Of a stretch of DNA of 64,000 bases, positions 48,515-58,857 are shown piece after piece. Numbering within the stretch: the first letter of the stretch is position 1; the number at the start of each line of letters is the position of its first letter. The DNA is from Setomelanomma holmii (lineage: Eukaryota > Ascomycota > Dothideomycetes > Pleosporales > Phaeosphaeriaceae). A program made the position numbers and the translations under genes. The stretch spans positions 124,001 through 188,000 of the forward strand of contig ML978188.1 in NCBI GenBank assembly GCA_010015745.1. The letters are read 5' to 3'. The notes below the pieces were generated by a model that was given only the letters and a program-made list of their open reading frames with translations, ran no database searches and was not told where the DNA came from.

Positions 48515-50778
48515 GCTGGCGCGTTGGTTCGACACCTCAGGCGCTGGGCCGGTACGGGCGGTGCTTCTCCAAAAAAATAAGTGCGGCGCTGTGTGGATAG
48601 GTGCTGGAATGCGATAGGACCCCACTTGTTGACCGTGCCTGTGGTGATATTGCGTTACACTTGGTCGGGGTGGCGCCTTGAACAATATTGCCAGTTTCAG
48701 ACGAATGCGCTGCGAACAGACTCGCAGACAAGACCGGAATGACAGGGAGAGTGTGTGAGATGTGTTGCAGCAATTGCAACTTTTTATTATTTGGGCGCAG
48801 ACAAGCTGCTGGCACGCGGCCCTGGGGTCAGCCGGGCGCAGCGACAGCCCCAGCTTGGGCAACGTGATCACTGATAAGTCAACCCTGGGCGAGTCCCCTC
48901 AAGGTACCGCCTGCAGCAGCGTGGCTGACGAGCAGCGGCAATGAGGCCCCCAGTCCTGCCACTTTCTACAAGCAGCCGTACTGGTCTGTAGAACAGCTGC
49001 TGCGCGTCGCCCTCGTGGCGTCGATTGCGCGTTTCAGCGTTCTGTCCGCCATCCATGGTCCAAGTCTCTGACAGCCGTGTCTCTCGTGCTTTAAAAGAAA
49101 TCCAGGGACACTTTTGTGCGTGTTCCTGGCGCCGTCCAACGCATGTATCGAGGGACATGCTTTAGCGCAACAGCCCACCCCGCGCCTGTGATTCGAGCAT
49201 AAAGTGAGGTTCGATAGAGTCCTGGCCGCTTTGGGAAACGCCGATCGACACAGTCGCTTCGGCCAGCTCGCGCGGATCAGGTGCTGGGGAACCGACATGC
49301 GAGCGCTTGTTCGCGGTATGGTGACTAAGGCACCTCAAGCCAATCCACCCAGGCGCTACACGGCACGATCAGCGCGTGCTGAACAGCTGTTCGTTGCGCA
49401 ATATCTCTCCTCTCCGTGGCGTGCGTCTACCATGCTGTTGCGCGTTGCAGCATAGAACCAGAACCTGTCTGACCTCGCAATTCTGACAGCGAAATCGCGA
49501 GCTTGGCGTCATCGAGCAATCTGTCTCGCGCAACTGTCTGTGCTATCGAGAAGCGCTCCAATACGCTGCCGCGCAAGCCACCTCCTCACATTGTCATTCG
49601 CTGCGGTGGGGTCTTGAGGAGATGGGTGCCATCCACGGCACAAACGACACCTGACACATGCCGTGGAAACCCCGTTCCTTGCTGCAAGTCATGGCTGGAC
49701 CTTTGGATGAGCGCGATCGGCACAGTCGAGATCGCGTGGCCGCGGCGGCCCGTGGAATAAAAATCCACGATTGCGACAACGGAAATAGTGTTTGTGTGCG
49801 CCATTCCTTTGTTGTGGGGCATCGACTTTGACAATTGCATCGTGAGCGACGCTTCCATTCACGCACCTCGGCGAGTATTCCTGAGCTGAGAGTACTGTGG
49901 GGTAGTGCTGAGCGAGAGTGCTTTCTGGAATCGATACAGTCTACACAACGCCGTTGATGTTGTCGTCGTCCCGAATGGGAAGGCGCAGATGGACCCCTCT
50001 TCTGCATACACAGTACTCCCGGCGACATCGGTGACAGACCCTGGACCAAGGATGCAGAATCACCGTTGCTGATTCCTGATGGCAAAGGATGGCAACTATT
50101 ATTGATCTCGGGAGACATGACATCGTTCGTGTTGGTCAAAAAGGCCTTAGACTCCACCGTCGACAGACGCGGGCACTGCTGCCGTCCACAGGGCAGTGCT
50201 TGCAATGGTGTTCTGCACGTGCAGCCACACCGCATCGCCCGTGGTCCTTGGAACAGATCCGCCAGATCCACAATTGGTTCTAGCTAAAACAATCCGCTGC
50301 GAAGCAAGTTTCACCTCCGCAAAGTGACGTCAGACACTGAACAGTCTCGTCTCGGACCGTATGGGATTTGAGAAGCCGCAGAAAAGCCGTAGCTAGTCAC
50401 GACGGCCTCACACGATGGTGGGTCGTGGTTCTCAACTACTTGTCAGTTCGCTGGCAGTGATGAGATGAGATGAAGGAGTAAAGTCGAGAAGGTACGTCAA
50501 TCGCATTCTCATGGGGAAACCGAAATGTTATCCACAGTAGCAAGCAATCTTCGTTGCCTGATTGGATTAGCGCCACCGTCACGTGTGGGCCTTCGTCACT
50601 GCTGCAATCGTACGTTGAGCATCTGCCTGCACCAACAATATCTACGACCCTTGCACATCACTACCGCCCATCGGAACTTGTCTCCAAGCTCGAACCTATA
50701 CATCACTGCCCCGCGGATCGCCAAAGACTCGCAGGACCAGACGTCGCAAGCTCCGCACTCAACAATAGCACAGTCAAG
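48256..50778. other. Intergenic region of 2.5 kb
   Basis: It contains the promoter of the C2H2 gene at the left, a GT microsatellite and the promoter of the Rab gene at the right. A minus-strand frame 49594-50271 (225 codons) is open but has no domain. A short VDGTH string in another frame is discussed under rejected items. Confidence 0.4.
48481..48511. repeat. GT dinucleotide microsatellite
   Basis: About 15 uninterrupted GT units run from 48481 to 48511, upstream of the C2H2 regulator on its non-coding side. It is likely length-variable between strains. Confidence 0.97.
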
Positions 50779-51634
50779 ATGGCGGATGCTGCAGCGCAAC
50801 CGAAGCCGAGCAGCAGCGTGAAGCTGGTCCTGCTCGGTGAGGCAGCAGTCGGCAAGGTAAAGACCGCGCACTCCATTACGCGCTGAATGCACGAGCTAAG
50901 CTTATCGCAGTCGTCGCTCGTCATGCGCTTCGTCAACAATGATTTCCAAGAGAACAAGGAACCCACAATAGGTGGTATGTAGCATCACGCATGGGTCTCA
51001 GTTGTGAGACACGCATCCAGGGAGCTGCGCTAACCCGGCGACAGCCGCATTCCTTACACAGAAATGCAATCTACCTACGCGAACCATCAAATTTGAGATC
51101 TGGGACACAGCCGGTCAAGAACGCTTCGCTTCGCTCGCGCCCATGTACTACCGCAACGCACAAGCCGCCCTCGTTGTCTACGACATCACGAAGCCCTCCT
51201 CTCTCACAAAGGCGCAGCACTGGGTCGCCGAGCTCCACCGTCAAGCATCTCCCGGCATTGTCATTGCGCTGGTCGGCAACAAATATGATTTGGCAACTGC
51301 AGGTGGTGAGGAGAGCTCAGAAGACGCAGATGCTGCACCTGCTGCAGACGGCGAGGATGGTGCAGAGGACGATGGTGCAGATGCGCGGAGAGTGCCCATC
51401 AAGACTGCCAAGGCATACGCAGATGAGGAGGGCTTGCTGTTCTTCGAGACCAGTGCGAAGACAGGGCAAAACGTTGCTGAAGTGTTCACTGCCATTGCCA
51501 ACGCAATTCCAGAGACGAGCTTGAAAGGTCCAAGGGGAGTTGGCGGACAAACAAACCTGGGAAGGCAAGAGGACGCGAGAGTGAACTTGGGCAGCGCCAG
51601 GACAGAAGGGGCAAAAGAGGGCTGCGCATGCTAA
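50779..51634 (+). CDS. Rab5-type small GTPase (Ypt5/Vps21 class)
   Basis: The protein is an endosomal Rab that governs early endosome fusion. Exons 50779-50856, 50911-50974 and 51045-51634 encode 243 aa. The GTPase motifs are GEAAVGKSS (split by intron 1 directly after the P-loop lysine), PTIGAAF (switch I), WDTAGQE, NKYD and ETSAK. The effector-type segment FASLAPMYYRNAQAALVVYD is Rab5-like. The tail ends GCAC, a CXC signal for double geranylgeranylation. Between NKYDL and VPIKTAKAYADEEG the protein carries an acidic Glu/Asp/Ala-rich insert of about 35 residues (coding 51295-51390), which makes it longer than yeast Vps21 (210 aa). Donor choice at intron 2 (GT at 50975) is fixed by the need for PTIGAAF. 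Confidence 0.92.
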
Positions 51635-52362
51635 ACATGGTAAGGTTCTACGGGTTTGGATGGGCATCTCTCTTTGAAGCGGCTTTTCTAAAGGCGTTGA
51701 CCGCGGATAGCACTCTTTCTCAACAGCGACACGACAGCTTCTGTATTTTGCACGACCATTCCTGAGGTTATTCTGCGAGACATCACCGCTTTTAATGCGT
51801 GCACGTGCAAGACCTACGATCAATCTGTTCACCGAGTGCTAATCCGATCAGCACAGCCATACGTAGCCTGACTGCGGAATTTGTATGAATCACGTTGGGT
51901 CGACATCACGAGGCTGCATGCTAGCACTTTATTGGTCAAGGTCCACACACAACACACTTTTACCGGCAAGGGTCAGCGCCTACGCTTGGTATCCGCCTCA
52001 ACTCTTCAAAGTCAACCTTCAGTCTGATCTCATTGAAAGGAGGCACAGCATCTTGGAATACATGCTAAAAACATGTTCGATATCGCCCAATCAAGATGTC
52101 CAGCTAATTCACGGTCTTTCGCACGTACGCACGAATTACCACGAATGACCGGGATACGGCCTCGCTGCCAATAGGAGTCGATCCGCCTTGTCTTGTGCTT
52201 GGAAGGCAGACTAGGCACGCCTTACGTGCGTACAACACCATAAAGGTCAATGCACAGCCTTTCAACATGACCTTCTAGGAGACATACTGGCTTCGCAAAG
52301 TCGAGAGGGTTCATCTCTCTTCGAGTGTCACCATCAGGACGGACACAACCTCTAGGGCCAAG
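51635..52362. other. Intergenic region
   Basis: It holds the 3' UTR of the Rab gene and the promoter of the next plus-strand gene. Short open frames only; nothing recognised. Confidence 0.4.
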
Positions 52363-53261
52363 ATGTCCAATTATTCCAGTACGATGAACAAATCATCCAG
52401 TTGAAGACACTACAGATACTAACATCACCAGGCAACTGTCTATCCAACCCCTCCCTCTCCATTGCCGCCCTCAAGTCAGTCAGAGCATGCCAAGCCGCCG
52501 CCAACACCACCTTCTGCTGGCCTCCCAACGGAACCCGCATCTGCGTACCCCAACAACGCATGCCCTTCTACTGGCCCCCAGCATACTACCACTCCGACTC
52601 CAGAGTATCCGTCGAATACGACTTGTCCTCGGCATGGCTCTTCCTACAAAACAATACCGGCAACGGCACAGAGTACTTCAGCCAGTATATGTTCACTAGC
52701 AAAGCGCTGCCGATTCCTGGCACGATGAATGAGAAGAGTATGAAGATGTATATGCGTGAACGCAGATTTACGAAAGAGGAGGGTGTGGACCCGTACAATT
52801 TGGAGGTGCATGAAGGTCCAGCAGTCATTCTCGTCAAAACAGCGGAATTCACGAGCACAATACAAAGCGCGCGCGCTACTGCGACTGCTAGACCAAACTA
52901 CTCCTCCAGCTCCGACGACAACGATCGGCCAAAGCTAGCGGGAGGTGCGGTTGCGGGCATAGTGATTGGCGCGCTTGTTGCGTTGTTTTTGCTGATATGT
53001 TGTTGTTCATGCTGTGGGTGTTGTGGTGCTAAGAAGAAGAATGGAAGGACGGAAACGAGTTTGACGGCTGAAGAGCAGGCAAGGATTGTGAGCCAGGGGA
53101 CGGAATTGTTGGAGCAGGGGAAGGTGGTGCATCCGCATGGGCAGAGTATCCCGAGGCCGGTCGTCGTGCATGGGCGCGTTATGGGTGTTGACGATGCGAG
53201 GGGAGAAGAGGGGAGGGTGCCGGGGTATGCGGAGGAGGCGCCGCCGAAGTATACGCCATAA
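52363..53261 (+). CDS. Single-span membrane protein with Cys cluster and PPxY tail
   Basis: A 16-nt first exon (52363-52378) is joined to 52432-53261 by a 53-bp intron with a textbook ACTAAC branch site and CAG acceptor; 281 aa result. The long frame alone has no ATG before the conserved-looking region, so the small exon is needed. Residues 1 to about 165 form an extracellular-type domain with several cysteines and NNTGNGT/NTT glycosylation-like sites (CLSNPSLS, FCWPPNGTRICVPQQRMPFY). A Ser/Thr stretch and one membrane span (AGGAVAGIVIGALVALFLL) follow, then ICCCSCCGCCGAKKK. The eight-residue-scale cysteine cluster next to the membrane is a likely palmitoylation site. The cytosolic tail ends EEAPPKYTP, a PPxY motif of the kind recognised by WW domains such as those of Rsp5 ligases. 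No signal peptide is visible. I do not know the family function. Confidence 0.75.
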
Positions 53262-53615
53262 TAAGAAATATGAGGACGATCGTGGTGAGAAAACTAGACG
53301 TAAGAAGAAGCCTAAGGTCTACATTTCGTGATGTTGCCAGCATCCGACCTTGTAACATCTGTATTTTGGATGAAGATACCTTGTGTTGCAATTTCTTGTA
53401 TTCATGCCTACACTTGGGGGCTTCCGGACCATTTTTCCTATGCAGACGAAATTCAGTACGGATTGTGCTCTTGTGTCCTTTTGTTCCGGCATCGACAGTC
53501 ATTGGTGGTTGTGTCCACCAGTTCTCGCAGTTGCGGCTCGCTTTGTCTCCGCGCCCATGGCGATGCAACTCAAAATTACAACTCAAAATCATGGCCTCAG
53601 CAGCGCCCAATATCG
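53262..53615. other. Short intergenic region
   Basis: It holds the 3' UTR of the membrane protein gene and the unidentified 5' part of the CorA-like pseudogene. Confidence 0.35.
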
Positions 53616-55345
53616 TATTAGTTTCGGACAGTGGGGTACGGGCCTGAGCGCTACATGCTTCTTCACCACGTTCAAGCGCCAGCCTTCAACTCCAAGCAGG
53701 CTGCAACATGGCGGTCCTTCTGCCTCGCATGGACTGGGATCACCCACCGCTACTATCTACGGCGTACAGCACCACGAGCTGCTAAGTTACACATGACCCA
53801 AGGGTACACGACCCTTATTGCAGGCCTCCATCCTACAAAATGGCGCAGCTTCGCCTTCGTAACCGTGGAGTCGCCTCCGGGTCATCGCAATGTCGTCGCA
53901 CTTATACATTGGAGGAAAGTCGTTGAACAATCCTAGTCTATTCGAGAAGATTAATGGACACCTGTATGTGACAGTCTTTCAGGTCAATGTGAGTAGCACT
54001 TAGCATCAACGAAGTACAGAAGCCTTATTCTAGCAGTTAAAGATCGAATACAGCATCGAGACCAAGCGTGATGACGAATTGGAAGCTTTATGTGCATCCT
54101 CAGTTTCCACGGCGCCTATTGGAAGAGAGTGGTCCTTGCAGCTGTTCGTATGAACTTCGATGAAACTAACATGTACTGAGTTTATCAAAGCTTGATCACA
54201 CCAAAAAGTTACAAGTATAATGTCAGGCGGCTGCCATACTCACAGAAGGCAATCAAAGCTCTTCAGCGCCATTGGCATATCGCAGAAGTCTGCTTCCATG
54301 CTCATCTGAAAGCCGGTTCGTGTGCTATGCCATATAAGCCGATCCCATCCCATCCTACATGGAAAGGTCAGTTCTTACTTGTTGGAAATACATGCTCTTG
54401 ACTTACTCATACTAGGCTTCCTACTGCGAGTCATGTATGACCTGCCATTTCAGTGCACGCTAGCCATATCTCATGACCGCAATACTCAAACCACATATGG
54501 GATCTGCTACGGCGGTCCCTCCCCAAACATAAGCCTCTTCCTTGAGAAGTTTCAAGTCGCCAAAGAGCATGCATACCAAGCACTACTAGTCTCACTCATC
54601 TTGGCAGATATGGCCTTGACGGAGCTCGAGACTTCCAACAGCCGCACATTCGATGACTTCATTCCCGTCCGAGAAGCAACGGGATGCAACCTCTACTTTC
54701 TGCGAGACGGCAACTTCAAAGCGCCAGACCTCTCGGAAATGCCGTGACGACTTACCGCTTTGGCAAATGCTGGCGCGAGTACAAGTGCATCCTTGTTAGC
54801 TATTGGCGTCATCATTGGGCAACTGGACGTACAACTAGAACAGGAACAGCTATTAAGCCAAAATACCATGGTGGTAAAGATGAGAGAGCACTTGATCCTC
54901 ATGCGGGAAGTTGTTTATGGTACGACGCGACGAAATAACTACCTGAAAGAGTCGATACAGGCACAGGTACAGATGGTATGGTCCAACTCCACCAAAAATT
55001 CATTGAATGTCGATTCACTAATTCTTCTCACAGGTCTACGCACTTCTTGCGCAGCAGGATAACGCGCTTAACCACCGCTACGGAGCCGACATGCGCATCA
55101 TATCTGCTGTTACACTATTGTTTCTTCCTGGCACCTTTGTCGCCACATTGTTCAGCGCAACGTTCTGGGACTTCAGTCCGGACAATGCCGGTGCAAAAGT
55201 CTCGTCGCGGGTTTGGCTGTACTGGATCGTCGCTCTTGCTTTGACAGCTGCTGTGGCGTGCATCTGGCGGGACCTCCCTCTCTTGAAGCAGCGGAAGTCA
55301 TCAGCGAAGTCCATACCGTCGCTTAGCGAGCAGCTTTGCGAGTAG
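53616..55345 (+). pseudogene. Broken CorA-like metal-ion transporter
   Basis: This is derived from a fungal CorA-like Mg2+-transporter-type protein, with a large cytosolic N-terminal part and two C-terminal spans. Readable pieces are PAFNSKQAATWRSFCLAWTG, HMTQGYTTLIAGLHPTKWRS, VVALIHWRKVVEQ, NPSLFEKINGHLYVTVFQ, LKIEYSIETKRDDELEALC, LFLEKFQVAKEHAYQALLV and LTALANAGASTSASLLAIG. The C-terminal domain follows: HRYGADMRIISAVTLLF, then span LFLPGTFVATLFSATFW and span WLYWIVALALTAAVACIW. Introns are still evident, for example 53992-54037 and about 54976-55033. The frame is lost near 53930, where VVEQ runs into TAG while NPSLFEKING continues in another frame. An in-frame TGA at 54745-54747 interrupts DLSEMP/RLTALANAG. 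No 5' end was found. The part between 54180 and 54420 is too diverged to read. Confidence 0.78.
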
Positions 55346-56080
55346 GGGTATCCAATGTCGCCAAGGCTTCAAGGTCCTGTGCTGCACGTATGTCACTAAC
55401 AACGCGAAACTTATTACGCCGTCTATTGATAGCGCCACAATCGACGGCTGTGTATCTGCGTATCAGAACCTGGCTGATTGTGCGTACGCTTCATTCACGG
55501 AGGGTGTTCCTTTTGCGAATCTACCGCCACTGTATGCCTTGCATACGGCGTGTGCGGATGGAGAGTTGACTCTGGGGACACGTCGACGATGTTTGTGAAA
55601 CCTGGCTCTGCGTCAGGGAGCCCGGGCGTCTCTTCTAAAGCAGCTTCATCCTCATCTTCGCCGATAGCTACACCTAGCTCATCACCGTCTTCGTCTGCGA
55701 CACCCACTCCGGTCGTCCCTTCAAGCATAATTTCATCCACTCCATCGCCATCATCATCTACCGGCTCACTCCTTACAGACCCAACCTGCATAATTCGCAT
55801 GCAAGGCTCCTTTGCAGACTGCTCCAACACGCCCAACCCCGACAATCAATGCATGGAAGGGTTCAAGTTCCGGTGTAATATGAACGTCGGGCCAGCAGCG
55901 ACCATGGCAGCAGATCCCCAGACAGGTCTCACGATTACGGGGTGCGTGTATGCGTGTCGCGATATGCCTAATTGTGGGTACGTGACATTTACACGAGATC
56001 CTGACAACACGAGAGGTGGGTCGCTTTGTAGCTTTTATACGGCGTGTGCGTGCGGATGGACAGTTGATGCAAGGAGATAG
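55346..56080 (+). pseudogene. Tandem cysteine-rich domain gene, 5'-truncated and frameshifted
   Basis: Two copies of one cysteine-rich domain are separated by a Ser/Thr/Pro linker (about 55590-55780). Copy 1 (from 55356) reads CRQGFKVLC, DGCVSAYQNLADCAYASFTE, LYALHTACA, then CGWRVDSGDT. Copy 2 (from about 55840) reads CMEGFKFRC, TGCVYACRDMPNCGYVTFTR, LCSFYTACACGWTVDARR. The alignment C-x-GFK-x-x-C, GCV, C-x-Y-x-x-FT and TACACGW-VD shows that they are repeats. In copy 1 the frame changes at 55551-55556, where four bases (TGCG) are missing relative to the TGTGCGTGCGG of copy 2. There is no start codon or signal peptide: copy 1 follows the CorA-like stop codon directly. The domain resembles secreted PAN/apple-type or wall-associated modules, but the family is not certain. 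Copy 2 alone remains an open frame to the stop at 56080. Confidence 0.65.
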
Positions 56081-57103
56081 GTTGTCGGATACGTTTGTGA
56101 AGCTTGCTTCGAGTTGAGTGATGGGTGGGAGGATGGTGGGGGGCCTTGGTACTGGAGTAGGAAGGGTTTGTAAGATGGGGATCCTGTATTATCTCCAGCA
56201 TAAGAATGAGCGATACAAATACGACCTACACATTCGACCGCGGCATTGTCTGCATACCACACTACCCTCCAAATATCGGCTTACTCCTCCCCCTCCATTC
56301 CAACCGTCCCAAAACTCTCCCTCCACAACCTCTCCTCACTATCTTCATCATATGCGCACTCCGCAAACCCATCATTCGCACTACCAAACATGCCCTCTTC
56401 CCCTGCCCGCTTAATTCAACTCTTCTGCCCCACCAACCCACTCAAATACCTGCCACCTGTATGCGCCCACTCCTCCCTCAGCACGAACCTGCGTCGTCGC
56501 GCCCTGCGCCGCACTTTTGACCGTTCGCTGCGTATTTATATAAACAAACATCGTGTCCTTCTCCTCGTGTTCGTCCGAATGCCAACACTAATGTCTTCCG
56601 TTCACTATGCAGTGATTTCCAGGATGCAGGAGTCTCAAGCGAGCATCTCCGAATAAGCTGTGTGCTATAACGCAGGACTGAGAGAGCGGACGAAAAGGTC
56701 ATCTGCCCCTGATTAAACCGTGGGTAGTAGAATAGATATTCGTGTTGGACATGGAGAACAAGTATGATCCTATGATTCTTTGGTCGAGGCCAGGTCCATG
56801 ACTGTATCTGGCAATGCAAACTCGAATTCAGACACGCGGCCGAGGATCACTATTAGTCTCCCTACTGGAATTATCGCGCAGTGCATTTATGCACGTGTAC
56901 TGCAGACGACCTCGAAGACGTTGAGGAACACAGACTTGTGAATGTGATGATGATTTCTGACACTATCCAGGTTGTATACCCGAAATGCATGACTATCATG
57001 CCTAAGCGCTAATGCAAAAAGAAGAGAATTCCAACCATGATCGCTATGCAAAATGGCGTAGACAACGCCTTGAAGAAATGTAGAAGAATAACAAAGTCAA
57101 CAC
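56081..57103. other. Intergenic region
   Basis: A C/A/T-rich stretch at 56240-56500 gives low-complexity Pro/Ser/His frames of no family. The right part is the 3' UTR side of the Cdt1-like gene. Nothing else recognised. Confidence 0.4.
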
Positions 57104-58225
57104 TCAAGCACCAAGAGCAATTAGTCGGTTCTTGATGTCCATCGGCCTCATGGCCTGATTGACGACCACACTAGAGATAGTGCCCATGTTGACAATCGAC
57201 AGATATCCTGGTGCGACTTCACTCGCCAATACCTCGATGCACTTCATTGCCTCCTCTTGCGATATCGGGGACCGGATTGAGCCTCGTACTGCCTGAAGAA
57301 GGGTGGTTGTGGAGAAGGAGACGCGCATGCCGGGCTTGCTTGCACAGAGCAAGGAGAGAACGCCGAGAACTTCTGGTGCACGCTGTAGAGCTGCTTTGCG
57401 CTGTAGCTCGGCGGGGCTGGGAGCAGTAGGACCGCACTTTGCTGCTTCCTGCTTGGCGAGGATGCGGTCGAGCAGGTTGGTCTTGCGGACGGCAGCAAAC
57501 TCGGTGATCTTGGTCTGTGCTGGCTGCTGAAACTCGGAAGCCGCTGCGGGCTCGTTCTCCTTTCCTGTTGATGGTCTGTTCTTCTTCTGCGCGCGGCCTT
57601 GCTGCACGCTCTCCTTGAATTCTCTCAACCGCTTGCGGCCCACTTTTTGTAGTGGTGCGAGGGCAGTGAGCGAAGCGCAAGTGGAAACTTCGGCGAGAGG
57701 GAGCTGGCTAACAAACTTTGAAATGGAGTAGTCGTCGAGGAATGTCTCCAGGCGGGCCTGCTTGACATCGGTCTTCTTTGGTCGTCCGCGACCTCGCTTA
57801 GGTGTCGCAATTGGTCGGGTCATCGGTTGCTGGGAGGTGCGCCATTGCGACCAGAGGCTGTCCAATCCTTCCTTGAACAAATCTTGCAGACCTTGCTCGT
57901 TGACATTGGTCATGCCGTCCAGAAGCGGACTGTTCTCCTTGATCTCGATGCAGATCTTGCCGCGGCCGTAGTCTGAAAGAAAGTAAGGATTGTGTTGTCC
58001 GGACGGGCCTTGATCGAGGACACCGATTAGGAGGCGGATGTCATCGTAGGTGACTTGACGCTGTCGCCAGACTTTGGTAGTGGAGGTGGTCAGATCTCGA
58101 AGGTCGGCGGGTGTCGAAGTGCCATTGTGCGCGTAGTGCAGTGACAGTGCGGTCAGAAAGGATGAATGGAGAGCCAGGAGGTTGACGAGCTCGACCGGGA
58201 GCTGACCGGGCGCTATGGGCGACAT
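57104..58225 (-). CDS. Cdt1-like DNA replication licensing factor
   Basis: Cdt1 loads the MCM helicase onto origins in G1 together with ORC and Cdc6. The single minus-strand exon starts at ATG 58225 and encodes 373 aa. The N-terminal winged-helix part has LHSSFLTALSLHYAHNGTST, DLRDLTTSTTKVWRQRQVTY and DDIRLLIGVLDQ, as in fungal Cdt1-like proteins. An AT-hook-like basic motif (TPKRGRGRPK, residues 141-150) and a Lys/Arg-rich linker follow. The C-terminal winged helix covers about 285-373 (PEVLGVLSLLCASKPGMRVS, CIEVLASEVAPGYLSIVNMG, KNRLIALGA). Fungal Cdt1 proteins are usually 400-600 aa, so this one is compact. The assignment rests on overall domain order, not on a single diagnostic residue. 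Confidence 0.75.
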   Translation of the reverse strand: MSPIAPGQLPVELVNLLALHSSFLTALSLHYAHNGTSTPADLRDLTTSTTKVWRQRQVTYDDIRLLIGVLDQGPSGQHNPYFLSDYGRGKICIEIKENSPLLDGMTNVNEQGLQDLFKEGLDSLWSQWRTSQQPMTRPIATPKRGRGRPKKTDVKQARLETFLDDYSISKFVSQLPLAEVSTCASLTALAPLQKVGRKRLREFKESVQQGRAQKKNRPSTGKENEPAAASEFQQPAQTKITEFAAVRKTNLLDRILAKQEAAKCGPTAPSPAELQRKAALQRAPEVLGVLSLLCASKPGMRVSFSTTTLLQAVRGSIRSPISQEEAMKCIEVLASEVAPGYLSIVNMGTISSVVVNQAMRPMDIKNRLIALGA

Positions 58226-58857
58226 CGTGGGTGATGATAGCAGGATTGATACAGTGATGAGATAGAGGAATCAATGCTGGTGGGTGGAATGATGTGGGTG
58301 TCGTAGTGGTGTGCGCACGGGGGCCGTTGTCGTGTTTATGTGCCGAGGGGCTGGCAAAACAGGAAAGACCGACGCGCTCCTACTCTTGGCGCGTTCGCGT
58401 CGCGTTTCCGCGCACCAATAAAACCGCGTCATCAGCATTACAGCTGCATTTTCTCCGACAATGCGACATCCCGCATGAGCCTGTCAATCTTTGACCAGGC
58501 ACTACTTTGCAAGTGGCAATTGCGCTGCAACACCATTTTTAGTCAATGTAGAGCTACAACGAGCCTGCTGTTTAGATTCACGACGCATCAACGTATACAC
58601 CCTTCACAACGGCATGCGCATAAGAGGGCTACAAGCTTAACTAAGAACGACAGCCATCAAACACATGCAGCCCAATAGTTAAGGCTTCACGCACAGGTGT
58701 CATACTTGGACGTCGTGAAGATCATCGTGTATCATATTGAGACCAGAGACTACTCCAATATGCGCCGGTGCTAACAGCAGATGCGATTTCGAACCTCACG
58801 ACCCCGCTCACGAAGCGTGCGAGGCCTGCTCATGTCATGCAAATGAACGCTCAACAT
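58226..58857. other. Intergenic region
   Basis: It contains the promoter of the Cdt1-like gene at the left and the 3' flank of the LEA-like gene at the right. Only short frames occur. Confidence 0.4.

Noticed and set aside
49586..49858. Minus-strand string GVVCAVDGTHLL resembling the first Asp motif of PIF/Harbinger DDE transposases
   Set aside because: Only this short motif fits. The expected downstream segments are absent and the frame closes soon after, with no terminal inverted repeats seen. Treated as chance.
49594..50271. 225-codon minus-strand frame in the C2H2-Rab interval
   Set aside because: It is Ser/Arg/Cys-rich without any domain and overlaps other open frames. Not supported as coding.
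54745..54747. TGA in the CorA-like gene as programmed stop-codon readthrough
   Set aside because: The following bases are CGA, not the CTA context favouring readthrough, and a second independent frame break exists upstream.
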